Counted from the stretch's first letter, positions 1 to 5,526 are shown. The stretch is 5,526 nt of DNA from Bordetella parapertussis (GCA_945911685.1 CAMEAW010000183.1:1-5526); one strand, 5' to 3'. The notes: generated from the letters alone by a model not told the origin. Translations and numbers: made by a program.

Positions 1-647
1 CGAGATTGATTGAGCATGCCGCCCTGTTGGTGAGCGATCATGGTCCAAAGCCGAGCGATTGTTTGAGCGGGCATTCTCGGTGCAAACATCGGCACATCGC
101 GCTCAAGATAACTGCGAATGAAATCGCGTCGCCAAGTCATGCTGACTGAGTCATCGGGTGCCAGTAGGCTTTCTGGAAATCCGCCACGTAGCCAAAGTGT
201 GGGCTCGTTGATCTGCGCGGTGTATGCCTCGCCGATATCAAGCGGCGCAATGTCCAAATAGGCTACTCGTCCGGCGAGCGTCTCACTTGATTGCTGCATG
301 AGATCGAGTGCGGCAGAGCCAAGCAGTAAAAACTGCCCGCTTCGTTGACCTGCTCGACGGCGCTCGTCAATAATGCCCCGTAAGATCTCGAAGACCCCTG
401 GCAGGCGATGGATTTCATCCAGAATGATGAGCTTATTGCCCTGCGCGCGCAGATAGGCGTCCGCCTCTTGCATTTTGTTGCGGTCGGTGGGGCGTTCAAG
501 ATCTAGGTAAATTGACCCAGTGGACCAGTCTTGAGCGATCTGGCGGGCAAGCGTTGTTTTGCCGACTTGGCGGGGGCCGAGTAGCACTACGGCCGGGGTA
601 TGCGCGAGCCGCTGGCGGACAATTTTTTCTGTTTGACGAGGTATCAT
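1..647 (-). CDS. AAA_14/DUF4143-family ATPase, C-terminus cut by window edge
   Basis: The reverse strand is open from an ATG at 647 to the window edge and gives 215 residues. A P-loop (Walker A) GPRQVGKTT lies at about residues 24-32 and a Walker B LIILDEIH at 73-80. A sensor-like strand FLLLGSA follows at about 106-112, then TLAGR at 123-127. LWLRGGFPESLLA at 151-163 and FIRSYLERDVP at 176-186 are typical of the linker and start of the DUF4143 domain. Family members are usually about 380-400 residues, so roughly the last 45 percent lies outside the window. These proteins are predicted cytoplasmic ATPases whose C-terminal domain may bind DNA. Their cellular role is mostly unknown, and I assign no specific function. 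No in-frame ATG, GTG or TTG was seen just upstream. The only Shine-Dalgarno-like bases (CAGG) touch the start codon, so initiation may be weak or leaderless. Only 3 of 26 leucines use TTA/TTG, unlike the neighbouring dehydratase, which hints at a different origin. Confidence 0.9.
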   Translation of the reverse strand, partial: MIPRQTEKIVRQRLAHTPAVVLLGPRQVGKTTLARQIAQDWSTGSIYLDLERPTDRNKMQEADAYLRAQGNKLIILDEIHRLPGVFEILRGIIDERRRAGQRSGQFLLLGSAALDLMQQSSETLAGRVAYLDIAPLDIGEAYTAQINEPTLWLRGGFPESLLAPDDSVSMTWRRDFIRSYLERDVPMFAPRMPAQTIARLWTMIAHQQGGMLNQS

Positions 648-656
648 CCTGACAAT

Positions 657-675
657 TTTAACACCTGACGTTAAA
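657..675. repeat. inverted repeat upstream of the ATPase gene
   Basis: TTTAAC and GTTAAA form a perfect 6-bp inverted repeat separated by 7 bases. It begins 10 bp upstream of the ATPase start codon. Its position suits an operator that could cover the ATPase promoter or ribosome-binding region. The arms are AT-rich and short, so chance is possible. The regulatory role is inferred from position only. Confidence 0.35.
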
Positions 676-692
676 TTTGGCAGGTTAAATGG

Positions 693-710
693 CGCTTTTA
701 GCTAAAAGCG
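693..710. repeat. 18-bp perfect palindrome
   Basis: CGCTTTTAGCTAAAAGCG is identical to its own reverse complement over all 18 bases. It lies 45 bp upstream of the ATPase start and on the far side of the 657-675 repeat. No T-tract follows on either strand, so an intrinsic terminator is unlikely. A dimeric repressor operator is the simplest reading. It overlaps the stop codon of the short minus-strand open frame at 698-805. Confidence 0.5.
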
Positions 711-805
711 ATGCTATCCATCGCCAACATGCTGTGCATCACCTCGCGGGTTAAATAGCGCGGGGCGGTGTTAGCGCCCGCTGCGTCTAGTGCAAAAAAC
801 AGGGG
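698..805 (-). other. short open frame, possible 3' relic of a lost gene
   Basis: On the minus strand a frame runs from just after a TAG (808-806) to a TAA at 700-698 and gives 35 residues. The stretch NTAPRYLTREVMHSMLAMD inside it reads like the C-terminal end of a real protein and uses common codons, but I do not recognise the family. There is no good start codon with a ribosome-binding site at its 5' end. Another minus-strand frame just upstream also ends at that same TAG. It lies on the same strand as the ATPase, 51 bp upstream of it, so it could be what remains of a former upstream neighbour. Chance is a real alternative. Confidence 0.2.
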
Positions 806-818
806 CTATTCACCCCCG
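794..818 (-). terminator. possible intrinsic terminator, minus strand
   Basis: Read on the minus strand, CGGGGG pairs with CCCCTG around a 7-base loop, giving six pairs including one G-U. A run of six T follows directly at 799-794. A second small hairpin, GGCC-TTCA-GGCC at 829-818, sits next to it. The stem is short but GC-rich. No intact minus-strand gene lies directly upstream, so it would stop either antisense transcription from the dehydratase side or transcription of a lost gene. Confidence 0.3.
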
Positions 819-857
819 GCCTGAAGGCCAAGACTTTCCGCGCAGTCCGGTAAAAAG

Positions 858-886
858 TGAACATCGCTAGTCTGGACTGATTAAAT
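858..886 (+). promoter_or_regulatory. weak sigma70-like promoter candidate for the dehydratase
   Basis: TGAACA (858-863) and TTAAAT (881-886) are separated by 17 bases. Each box matches four of six consensus positions. Transcription would start at about 893, so the 894-923 inverted repeat would fall at the very 5' end of the message or at the start site. Matches of this quality are common by chance. Confidence 0.22.
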
Positions 887-893
887 CACAAGC

Positions 894-923
894 TGATGCA
901 AAAGAGGCTACCATTTTGCATCA
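894..923. promoter_or_regulatory. 10+10 bp perfect inverted repeat, likely operator or 5'-UTR hairpin
   Basis: TGATGCAAAA at 894-903 and TTTTGCATCA at 914-923 are exact reverse complements separated by a 10-base spacer. The half-site centres are 20 bp apart, about two DNA turns, which suits a dimeric transcription factor. The same bases could fold in RNA as a 10-bp stem ending 11 nt before the AGGTG ribosome-binding site of the dehydratase. A 10-bp perfect repeat at this position is unlikely to be chance. The upstream in-frame ATG at 896 lies inside the left arm, a further reason to prefer the start at 944. Confidence 0.55.
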
Positions 924-934
924 CTCACAATTTC

Positions 935-939
935 AGGTG
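935..939 (+). promoter_or_regulatory. ribosome-binding site supporting the start at 944
   Basis: AGGTG lies 4 bases before the ATG at 944. The ATG at 896 has no comparable purine-rich site in front of it. The 16 extra residues it would add (rich in Cys, Phe and basic residues) do not look like a dehydratase N-terminus. Confidence 0.5.
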
Positions 940-943
940 TTTT

Positions 944-2707
944 ATGTCCAGCTCAGACGACAAAAAAAATAGTCACTCGATCAACCCTGCCGCCAGCGAA
1001 GAAGGGATCTCAAAGGGTTTAGCCAATTATGGCGATCGCGGATTTTCATTGTTTTTGCGTAAAGCCTTTATCAAGGGGGCTGGGTTTACCGATACCGCGC
1101 TTGAGCGCCCTGTCATCGGCATCACTAACACCGGCAGCGCCTACAACCCTTGCCACGGCAATGCCCCCCAGTTGATCGAGGCGGTGAAGCGCGGCGTGAT
1201 GTTGGCCGGTGGCCTGCCGATGGATTTTCCGACCATCTCGATTCACGAGAGTTTTTCGCAGCCTAACAGTATGTTTCTGCGCAACCTGATGTCGATGGAC
1301 ACCGAAGAGTTGTTACGTGCGCAGCCGATGGATGCGGTCGTGTTAATCGGCGGTTGCGATAAAACGGTGCCTGCACAATTGATGGGGGCGGCCTCAGCAG
1401 GGTTGCCTGCGGTGCAATTAATTACCGGTTCGATGTTGACGGGTTCGCATCGTAGCGAGCGCGTCGGTGCTTGTACCGATTGTCGTCGCTATTGGGGCAA
1501 GTTTCGCGCCGAAGAAATCGATGCTGAAGAGATCGCCGACGTCAATAAACAATTAGTGGCTAGCGTGGGTACTTGTTCGGTGATGGGTACAGCTAGCACC
1601 ATGGCCTGTATTGCTGAGGCCTTGGGCATGACGGTGCCCGGCGGCGCCTCGCCACCGGCAGTCACGGCAGATCGGATGCGCATCGCTGAGCAAAGCGGCA
1701 CGTTGGCCGTTGAGATTGCGCGCAAGCGTTTAACGATTGACAAAGTGTTGACTGAGAAAGCGTTTGAAAACGCGATGCGTGTGTTGTTGGCGATTGGTGG
1801 CTCAACCAATGCCATCATTCACTTAACCGCCATCGCGGGTCGTATGGGTCTTGAAATGGATCTTAAAGCACTTGATCGTATGGGCCGCGAGACCCCAGTA
1901 TTGCTCGATTTAAAACCTTCGGGTCAGCACTACATGGAAGACTTCCACCACGCCGGCGGCATGGCGACTTTGTTGCGCGAACTCAAGCCCTTGTTGCATT
2001 TAGATGCGTTGACCGTCACGGGTCGCACTCTTGGCGAAGAGATCGAAGCCGCGGGCCCGGGCTTTAAGCAAGATGTGGTTAAGACCGCAAAAAATCCGAT
2101 TTTCCCGCAGGGCGGTATTGCGGTCTTACAAGGCAATTTGGCACCAGGCGGCGCGATCATCAAGCAATCGGCAGCCAACCCCAAGTTGATGGAACACGAA
2201 GGCCGTGCGGTCGTATTTGAAAACCTTGAAGACATGGCCAATCGTATCGACTCGCCCGATTTAGATGTGACGGTCGATGATATTTTGGTACTCAAACATA
2301 TCGGCCCCAAAGGTGCGGCAATGCCTGAGGCGGGCTACATGCCTATCCCTAAAAAATTAGCCGTCGCAGGTTGCAAAGACATTGTGCGGATTTCAGACGG
2401 GCGCATGAGCGGCACGGCCTTTGGCACGATCGTGTTGCACGTGACACCTGAATCAGCAATTGGTGGGCCATTGGCCTATGTGCAAAATGGCGATCGCATC
2501 CGTTTAAGCGTTGAAAATCGTGAGCTGTCACTGTTAGTGAGTGATGCCGAGCTTGCACGACGTCAGGCCGAAAAGCCCGCCGTTGTGCCTACTGCACAGC
2601 GCGGCTATCGCAAACTATTTTTGCAAAGCGTCACGCAAGCCGACAAGGGTGCCGACTTTGACTTCTTGATGCCGCCAATGACAGGGGTGGTGCCAAAGGT
2701 TAAGTAG
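944..2707 (+). CDS. IlvD/Edd-family [2Fe-2S] dehydratase, probably sugar-acid (pentonate) type
   Basis: This 587-residue cytoplasmic enzyme removes water from a 2,3-dihydroxy acid to give a 2-keto-3-deoxy acid. Cluster cysteines are visible as C70 (NPCHGN), C138 (GGCDKT) and C211 (GTCSVMG). Likely Mg-site residues are E102, D139 and K140, and the catalytic serine is S489 in SDGRMSG. From memory of the Rhizobium arabinonate dehydratase (Cys59/127/200, Ser480), spacing between the cysteines is the same and the serine is shifted by two, so the active site looks complete. The stretch HYMEDFHHAGG at about 329-339 also resembles pentonate dehydratases. Automatic pipelines often call such proteins ilvD (dihydroxy-acid dehydratase, branched-chain amino acid synthesis). 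I prefer a sugar-acid or related hydroxy-acid substrate, but the exact one cannot be read from sequence. An extra CTDC pair lies at C177/C180. The 3' end overlaps the convergent acyl-CoA synthetase by 8 bp. About 20 of its first 25 leucines are TTA/TTG. Confidence 0.93.
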   Translation: MSSSDDKKNSHSINPAASEEGISKGLANYGDRGFSLFLRKAFIKGAGFTDTALERPVIGITNTGSAYNPCHGNAPQLIEAVKRGVMLAGGLPMDFPTISIHESFSQPNSMFLRNLMSMDTEELLRAQPMDAVVLIGGCDKTVPAQLMGAASAGLPAVQLITGSMLTGSHRSERVGACTDCRRYWGKFRAEEIDAEEIADVNKQLVASVGTCSVMGTASTMACIAEALGMTVPGGASPPAVTADRMRIAEQSGTLAVEIARKRLTIDKVLTEKAFENAMRVLLAIGGSTNAIIHLTAIAGRMGLEMDLKALDRMGRETPVLLDLKPSGQHYMEDFHHAGGMATLLRELKPLLHLDALTVTGRTLGEEIEAAGPGFKQDVVKTAKNPIFPQGGIAVLQGNLAPGGAIIKQSAANPKLMEHEGRAVVFENLEDMANRIDSPDLDVTVDDILVLKHIGPKGAAMPEAGYMPIPKKLAVAGCKDIVRISDGRMSGTAFGTIVLHVTPESAIGGPLAYVQNGDRIRLSVENRELSLLVSDAELARRQAEKPAVVPTAQRGYRKLFLQSVTQADKGADFDFLMPPMTGVVPKVK

Positions 2708-4820
2708 TTACCTCAATCACCGCATCGACCGCATACGCGCCTTGCCCTTCGGGCATGGCGAGTACTGGGTTTAGATCGATCGATTGCAAGCGTGGGCCTG
2801 CAGCAACGGCAAACGCCGAGAGCTGAGACAACATCTTTGCGAGTGCCTTGACGTCGGCCGGTTTGCGGCCACGCGCGCCGAGCAACAGCGGTGCGCCTTT
2901 GATAGAACGAATCATGTCTTCGGCCACGTCTACGCCGAAGGGGCAGCGGTACAGTACGACGTCTTGCAAGATCTCAACAAAAATCCCACCCAAACCAAAC
3001 ATGGCAATCGGGCCAAAGACTGGGTCGCGGTGAATGCCCAAAATACATTCGACGCCGCCTTTCAATTGCTTCGCGACCAACACGCCGTCGAGCTTGGCGT
3101 TGGGGGCGGCACTGCGGCCGCGTTGCATCAGCAAATCAAAGCCGGCATGTACGTCGGCCTCGTTTTCAATATCCAACAACACACCACCGATTTCAGACTT
3201 GTGCAAAATATCGGGGGATACGATTTTCATCACGACCGGATAGCCGATTTTTTTCGCAGCAGTCACCGCAGCGTCAGCAGCGGTGCAAACCTCTTCAGGT
3301 GCAGAGGCAATCCCGGCTTGCGCGAGCAGTAGTTTTGCTTGCGCCTCGCTAGGATTGGTCGCGGGCAACATAAACGGTGCAATCACCGGCGCGACTTGTG
3401 CAGCAGGCTTTGCAAACGCGCGACCAAACTGCCCCATTGCCTCAATTGCCACCACTGCGCGCGAGGGATCCTCAAACACCGCAAAACCGTCGCGCTCGTA
3501 CTCGCGAATCTGCTCGCGTGAGCCCATTAGCGACAAGGCAAAAATGCAATTAGGATGCTTGCTACGTGCAATGTTTAATTGTTCACGTAGCCGTGGTGCA
3601 ATACTGGGCACACATCCGGTGTAGGTAAAGAAACCCAAGATCGAGCTGTACTTGCCTTCAGCGATCAACGCATCGGTGAACGTACTGATCAAGGTCATTT
3701 CATTCAAATACTGTGCAGTCACATCCACTGGGTTGCGTGGCGCGGCAAACGGCAACAGCTTAAGTAAGCGTGCTTGTGATTCAGCTGGCATCTCTGGCAT
3801 CGGCAAGCCAATCGCATCGGCCGCATCCGAAATAATCACGCCAGCACCGCCACTGACGGTGATCACGCCAAGGGTATTGTTTTCAGGATAAATGCCTCGC
3901 GAGGCCAAGCGCGCGATATCCAACATTTGTTCGGTAGTTTGCACGCGTACCACGCCTAACTCTTTGAGCACCGCGTCGGTCACACGATCATCGCCCGCGA
4001 TCGAAGCCGTATGCGATTGAGCCGCCGCGCTGCCGACTGCACTGCGACCCACCTTCATCATGACCACAGGTTTGCGTGCACGGCGTGCGGCTTCAAGGCC
4101 CGCGACAAAGCCTGCAGCTTCTTTGATGCCTTCTGAATACAACATGATGACGGTGGTGTCGGGGTCATCGACCGCAACTTGCAACATATCGCCCACGGTT
4201 AAGTCGGCCTCGTTGCCAGTCATGATGAGCGCTGACAAACCAATATCATTCGCGGTTGCAACGGCCATTAAGTGTGCACCATAGGCGCCCGACTGACTGA
4301 TAATCGCTACACCACCAGGTTTTGGAAACTCAAGCTCACAGCCGGTTGCAAAGGTTGCGTAAAACTTATGAACTGGGTTGATCAGGCCTAAAGAATTAGG
4401 GCCGATCAAGCGCATGCCATGTTCGTGAGCCACCCGTACCAACTCGAGTTGAGCCGCGGCACCTTCGGGGCCCGTTTCGGCAAAGCCTGAGCTAAACAAG
4501 ATTGCCGCCGCGCAACCGCGCTCAGCTAACTCACGGACAGACTGAAGTGCGGCCGAGGCTGGCACGATGATGATCCCGACATCTGGGGTCTCAGGCAAGG
4601 CGGCAATCGAGGCGTAGCTTGGAAGACCTTGTACCGTTGCGCGATTTGGGTTGACCGGAAAAATCTTGCCCTTGTAGCCTTGGCTAAGCATGTATGAAAT
4701 TGGGCGCCCACCAATGCGCAAAGGGTCGTCTGAGGCGCCAATGATAGCCACCGATTGTGGTTTGAGCAGCTTGATTAGGCGCGCACGGTCGTTGGGGCGG
4801 GTGGGCTGGGGGGCGGTCAT
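2700..4820 (-). CDS. NDP-forming acyl-CoA synthetase (acetate--CoA ligase family), alpha-beta fusion
   Basis: This 706-residue protein should make an acyl-CoA from a carboxylic acid, CoA and ATP, releasing ADP and phosphate through phospho-histidine steps. Domains in order: CoA-binding Rossmann domain (about 15-110; GASDDP at 28-33, FPVNPN near 54-59), succinyl-CoA-ligase-like domains (about 115-450; IGPNSLGLINP near 139-149, ISQSGAYG near 174-181, PRNPVD at 361-366), and an ATP-grasp domain (about 480-700). His270 in SHTASIAG fits the catalytic phospho-histidine. His540 in DILHKSEIGG and the E590 region (GGVECILGIHRDPVFGP, then FGLGGI) are ATP-grasp signatures. LNP near 683-685 ends the fold. 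Length is normal for the fused form, with no acetyltransferase domain. The start at 4820 is chosen because GGAGA lies 8 bases upstream; an ATG at 4925 would add 35 residues before the conserved domain. The substrate is unknown: acetate, another short-chain acid or an aromatic acid are all possible. The gene diverges from the DLH-family gene and converges on the dehydratase. Confidence 0.93.
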   Translation of the reverse strand: MTAPQPTRPNDRARLIKLLKPQSVAIIGASDDPLRIGGRPISYMLSQGYKGKIFPVNPNRATVQGLPSYASIAALPETPDVGIIIVPASAALQSVRELAERGCAAAILFSSGFAETGPEGAAAQLELVRVAHEHGMRLIGPNSLGLINPVHKFYATFATGCELEFPKPGGVAIISQSGAYGAHLMAVATANDIGLSALIMTGNEADLTVGDMLQVAVDDPDTTVIMLYSEGIKEAAGFVAGLEAARRARKPVVMMKVGRSAVGSAAAQSHTASIAGDDRVTDAVLKELGVVRVQTTEQMLDIARLASRGIYPENNTLGVITVSGGAGVIISDAADAIGLPMPEMPAESQARLLKLLPFAAPRNPVDVTAQYLNEMTLISTFTDALIAEGKYSSILGFFTYTGCVPSIAPRLREQLNIARSKHPNCIFALSLMGSREQIREYERDGFAVFEDPSRAVVAIEAMGQFGRAFAKPAAQVAPVIAPFMLPATNPSEAQAKLLLAQAGIASAPEEVCTAADAAVTAAKKIGYPVVMKIVSPDILHKSEIGGVLLDIENEADVHAGFDLLMQRGRSAAPNAKLDGVLVAKQLKGGVECILGIHRDPVFGPIAMFGLGGIFVEILQDVVLYRCPFGVDVAEDMIRSIKGAPLLLGARGRKPADVKALAKMLSQLSAFAVAAGPRLQSIDLNPVLAMPEGQGAYAVDAVIEVTT
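2738..2760. other. strong stem-loop just past the convergent gene ends
   Basis: CGCCTTGCCC and GGGCATGGCG pair with one mismatch around a TTC loop. The element begins 30 bp after the dehydratase stop codon and lies within the last 20 codons of the acyl-CoA synthetase. There is no T-tract, so a classic intrinsic terminator is not supported. It could protect the dehydratase mRNA 3' end or slow polymerase, or simply reflect GC-rich coding sequence. Confidence 0.22.
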
Positions 4821-4828
4821 TATTTGAG

Positions 4829-4833
4829 TCTCC
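4829..4833 (-). promoter_or_regulatory. ribosome-binding site of the acyl-CoA synthetase
   Basis: On the minus strand GGAGA sits 8 bases before the ATG at 4820. It is the best Shine-Dalgarno match in this leader and decides the start codon against the upstream in-frame ATGs at 4925 and 4889. Confidence 0.65.
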
Positions 4834-4884
4834 GGCGGTATGCGAGTGTTGTTATTTGTATTGAGTGCGTCGAAATAGTGTTCG

Positions 4885-4915
4885 ATCATAACGCCGCGTA
4901 AAAACCTGTGTGCAA
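4885..4915 (-). promoter_or_regulatory. candidate promoter for the acyl-CoA synthetase
   Basis: On the minus strand TATGAT (4890-4885) is a five-of-six match to the -10 box. TTGCAC (4915-4910) lies 19 bases upstream as a poor -35 box, so an activator may be needed. Transcription would begin near 4878, inside the reading frame extension from ATG 4925, which supports the start at 4820. Confidence 0.3.
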
Positions 4916-4956
4916 TCCCTATCAATCTAGTCGGGTTTTCAGTACGATACCAACCT

Positions 4957-4977
4957 GACCCTAGGGCAACCGGGGTC
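4957..4977. repeat. short inverted repeat in the divergent intergenic region
   Basis: GACCC and GGGTC form a 5-bp inverted repeat with an 11-base spacer. The left arm also overlaps the 8-bp palindrome CCCTAGGG (4959-4966). It lies between the divergent acyl-CoA synthetase and DLH-family genes, where a shared operator could sit. The arms are short and support is weak. Confidence 0.2.
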
Positions 4978-5002
4978 TGATTTCAAGCCTCACACCCAGA
5001 CA

Positions 5003-5008
5003 AAGAGA
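5003..5008 (+). promoter_or_regulatory. ribosome-binding site of the DLH-family gene
   Basis: AAGAGA lies 6 bases before the ATG at 5015. It is a modest but well-placed match, and the ATG is followed at once by a typical Tat signal peptide, so the start is well supported. Confidence 0.45.
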
Positions 5009-5014
5009 CCTGCG

Positions 5015-5526
5015 ATGAACAAACCCACCCCAGAATTTGATAGCTTGTTACCCTCCCTAACCTTAAACCGCCGTGGATTTTTGACCACCTCGCTTGCCAG
5101 CGGCTTTACCCTGGCCGCGGGCCCAATCATGGCGCAAACGGTGATCACCACCGACACCAACGGCCTGACCGCTGGCGAAGTCAAAATCCCGGTCGCTGAC
5201 GGCACGATCCCAGCCTATCGCGCTGCGCCCGAAGGTAAAACTAACTTGGGTACGATCCTCGTGATCCAAGAAATCTTTGGTGTGCACGAGCACATTAAAG
5301 ACGTGTGCCGTCGTTTTGCTAAGTTGGGCTACTTGGCGATTTCACCCGAGCTGTATGCGCGTCAAGGTGATCCATCCAAATACACCGAAAACGCCAAACT
5401 CTTTGCCGAGATCGTCAATAAAGTGCCCGATGCACAAGTGATGAGCGATCTTGACGCAACGGCTAAGTGGGCGGTTGCCAACGGTGGTGATGCCAAACGT
5501 TTAGGGATCACCGGCTTTTGCTGGGG
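5015..5526 (+). CDS. Tat-exported dienelactone hydrolase family protein, C-terminus cut by window edge
   Basis: The visible 170 residues hold an N-terminal twin-arginine signal: [10 protein letters not shown] at about 18-27, a hydrophobic stretch to about 39, and a likely cleavage after A40 (IMA|QT). The mature part begins a dienelactone-hydrolase-type alpha/beta fold. QEIFGV at 85-90 carries E86, the family's conserved glutamate that pairs with the nucleophile. GFCWG near 167-171 carries Cys169, the expected nucleophile at the nucleophile elbow. The Asp and His of the triad would lie past the window edge. With signal the full protein is probably about 280-300 residues. The family hydrolyses dienelactones and other small esters or lactones; the true substrate is unknown and many members are not in aromatic pathways. 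The signal peptide predicts a folded protein in the periplasm, unlike the classic cytoplasmic ClcD-type enzymes. The gene diverges from the acyl-CoA synthetase. Confidence 0.92.
   Translation, partial: MNKPTPEFDSLLPSLTLNRRGFLTTSLASGFTLAAGPIMAQTVITTDTNGLTAGEVKIPVADGTIPAYRAAPEGKTNLGTILVIQEIFGVHEHIKDVCRRFAKLGYLAISPELYARQGDPSKYTENAKLFAEIVNKVPDAQVMSDLDATAKWAVANGGDAKRLGITGFCW

Noticed and set aside
263..499. 78-codon minus-strand frame inside the ATPase
   Set aside because: It is an alternative frame of the ATPase, whose own frame carries the Walker A and B motifs and runs off the left edge.
843..879. CAGTCC...GGACTG inverted repeat with a 25-base spacer
   Set aside because: The arms are only six bases with a long loop, which is expected by chance in a region of this size.
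896..943. Upstream ATG giving a 16-residue longer dehydratase
   Set aside because: The ATG lies within the perfect inverted repeat, lacks a ribosome-binding site, and adds residues unlike the family. The ATG at 944 has AGGTG in front.
1031..2497. Two GCGATCGC palindromes inside the dehydratase
   Set aside because: Only two copies are seen and both fit normal coding sequence; this is not the dense HIP1 pattern known from cyanobacteria.
2784..3332. 182-codon plus-strand open frame opposite the acyl-CoA synthetase
   Set aside because: It lies wholly antisense to strongly conserved ATP-grasp coding sequence and its translation shows no recognisable domain. The other plus-strand frames between 2848 and 4284 are rejected for the same reason.
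4821..4925. Upstream ATG giving a 35-residue longer acyl-CoA synthetase
   Set aside because: A GGAGA site precedes the ATG at 4820, a likely -10 box lies inside the extension, and the extra residues precede the conserved CoA-binding domain.
4990..5293. Two minus-strand frames of 71 and 76 codons opposite the DLH-family gene
   Set aside because: They are antisense to a clear Tat signal and hydrolase domain and show no family features of their own.

Overview
The window looks like ordinary chromosomal DNA from a Gram-negative bacterium. A proteobacterium is likely, and a betaproteobacterium of the Burkholderiales type is my best guess. The basis is moderate GC content, the mix of protein families, and a twin-arginine-exported dienelactone-hydrolase-like protein. 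No rRNA, tRNA or other taxonomic marker is present, so this placement is an inference.

Layout: (1) Positions 1-647, minus strand: the N-terminal part of an AAA_14/DUF4143-type ATPase, cut by the left edge. (2) Positions 648-943: an intergenic region rich in inverted repeats. It holds an 18-bp perfect palindrome, a possible minus-strand terminator, a short open frame that may be a gene relic, and a 10+10 bp inverted repeat directly upstream of the next gene. (3) Positions 944-2707, plus strand: a complete [2Fe-2S] IlvD/Edd-family dehydratase, most like the sugar-acid (pentonate) branch. (4) Positions 2700-4820, minus strand: a complete NDP-forming acyl-CoA synthetase with fused alpha and beta parts. 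It converges on the dehydratase, and the two 3' ends overlap by 8 bp. (5) Positions 4821-5014: a divergent promoter region. (6) Positions 5015-5526, plus strand: the N-terminal part of a Tat-signal dienelactone-hydrolase-family protein, cut by the right edge just after its nucleophile cysteine.

The three metabolic genes fit catabolism of hydroxy-acid or carboxylic-acid substrates: dehydration, CoA activation and hydrolysis of an ester or lactone. They are convergent or divergent and do not form one operon, so a shared pathway is only a suggestion. The ATPase has clearly different leucine codon use and may be a separate, acquired gene. I found no CRISPR array, insertion sequence, phage gene or clear new multi-gene system. 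The features most worth a second look are the regulatory-looking inverted repeats at 657-710 and 894-923 and the interlocked convergent stop codons at 2700-2707.
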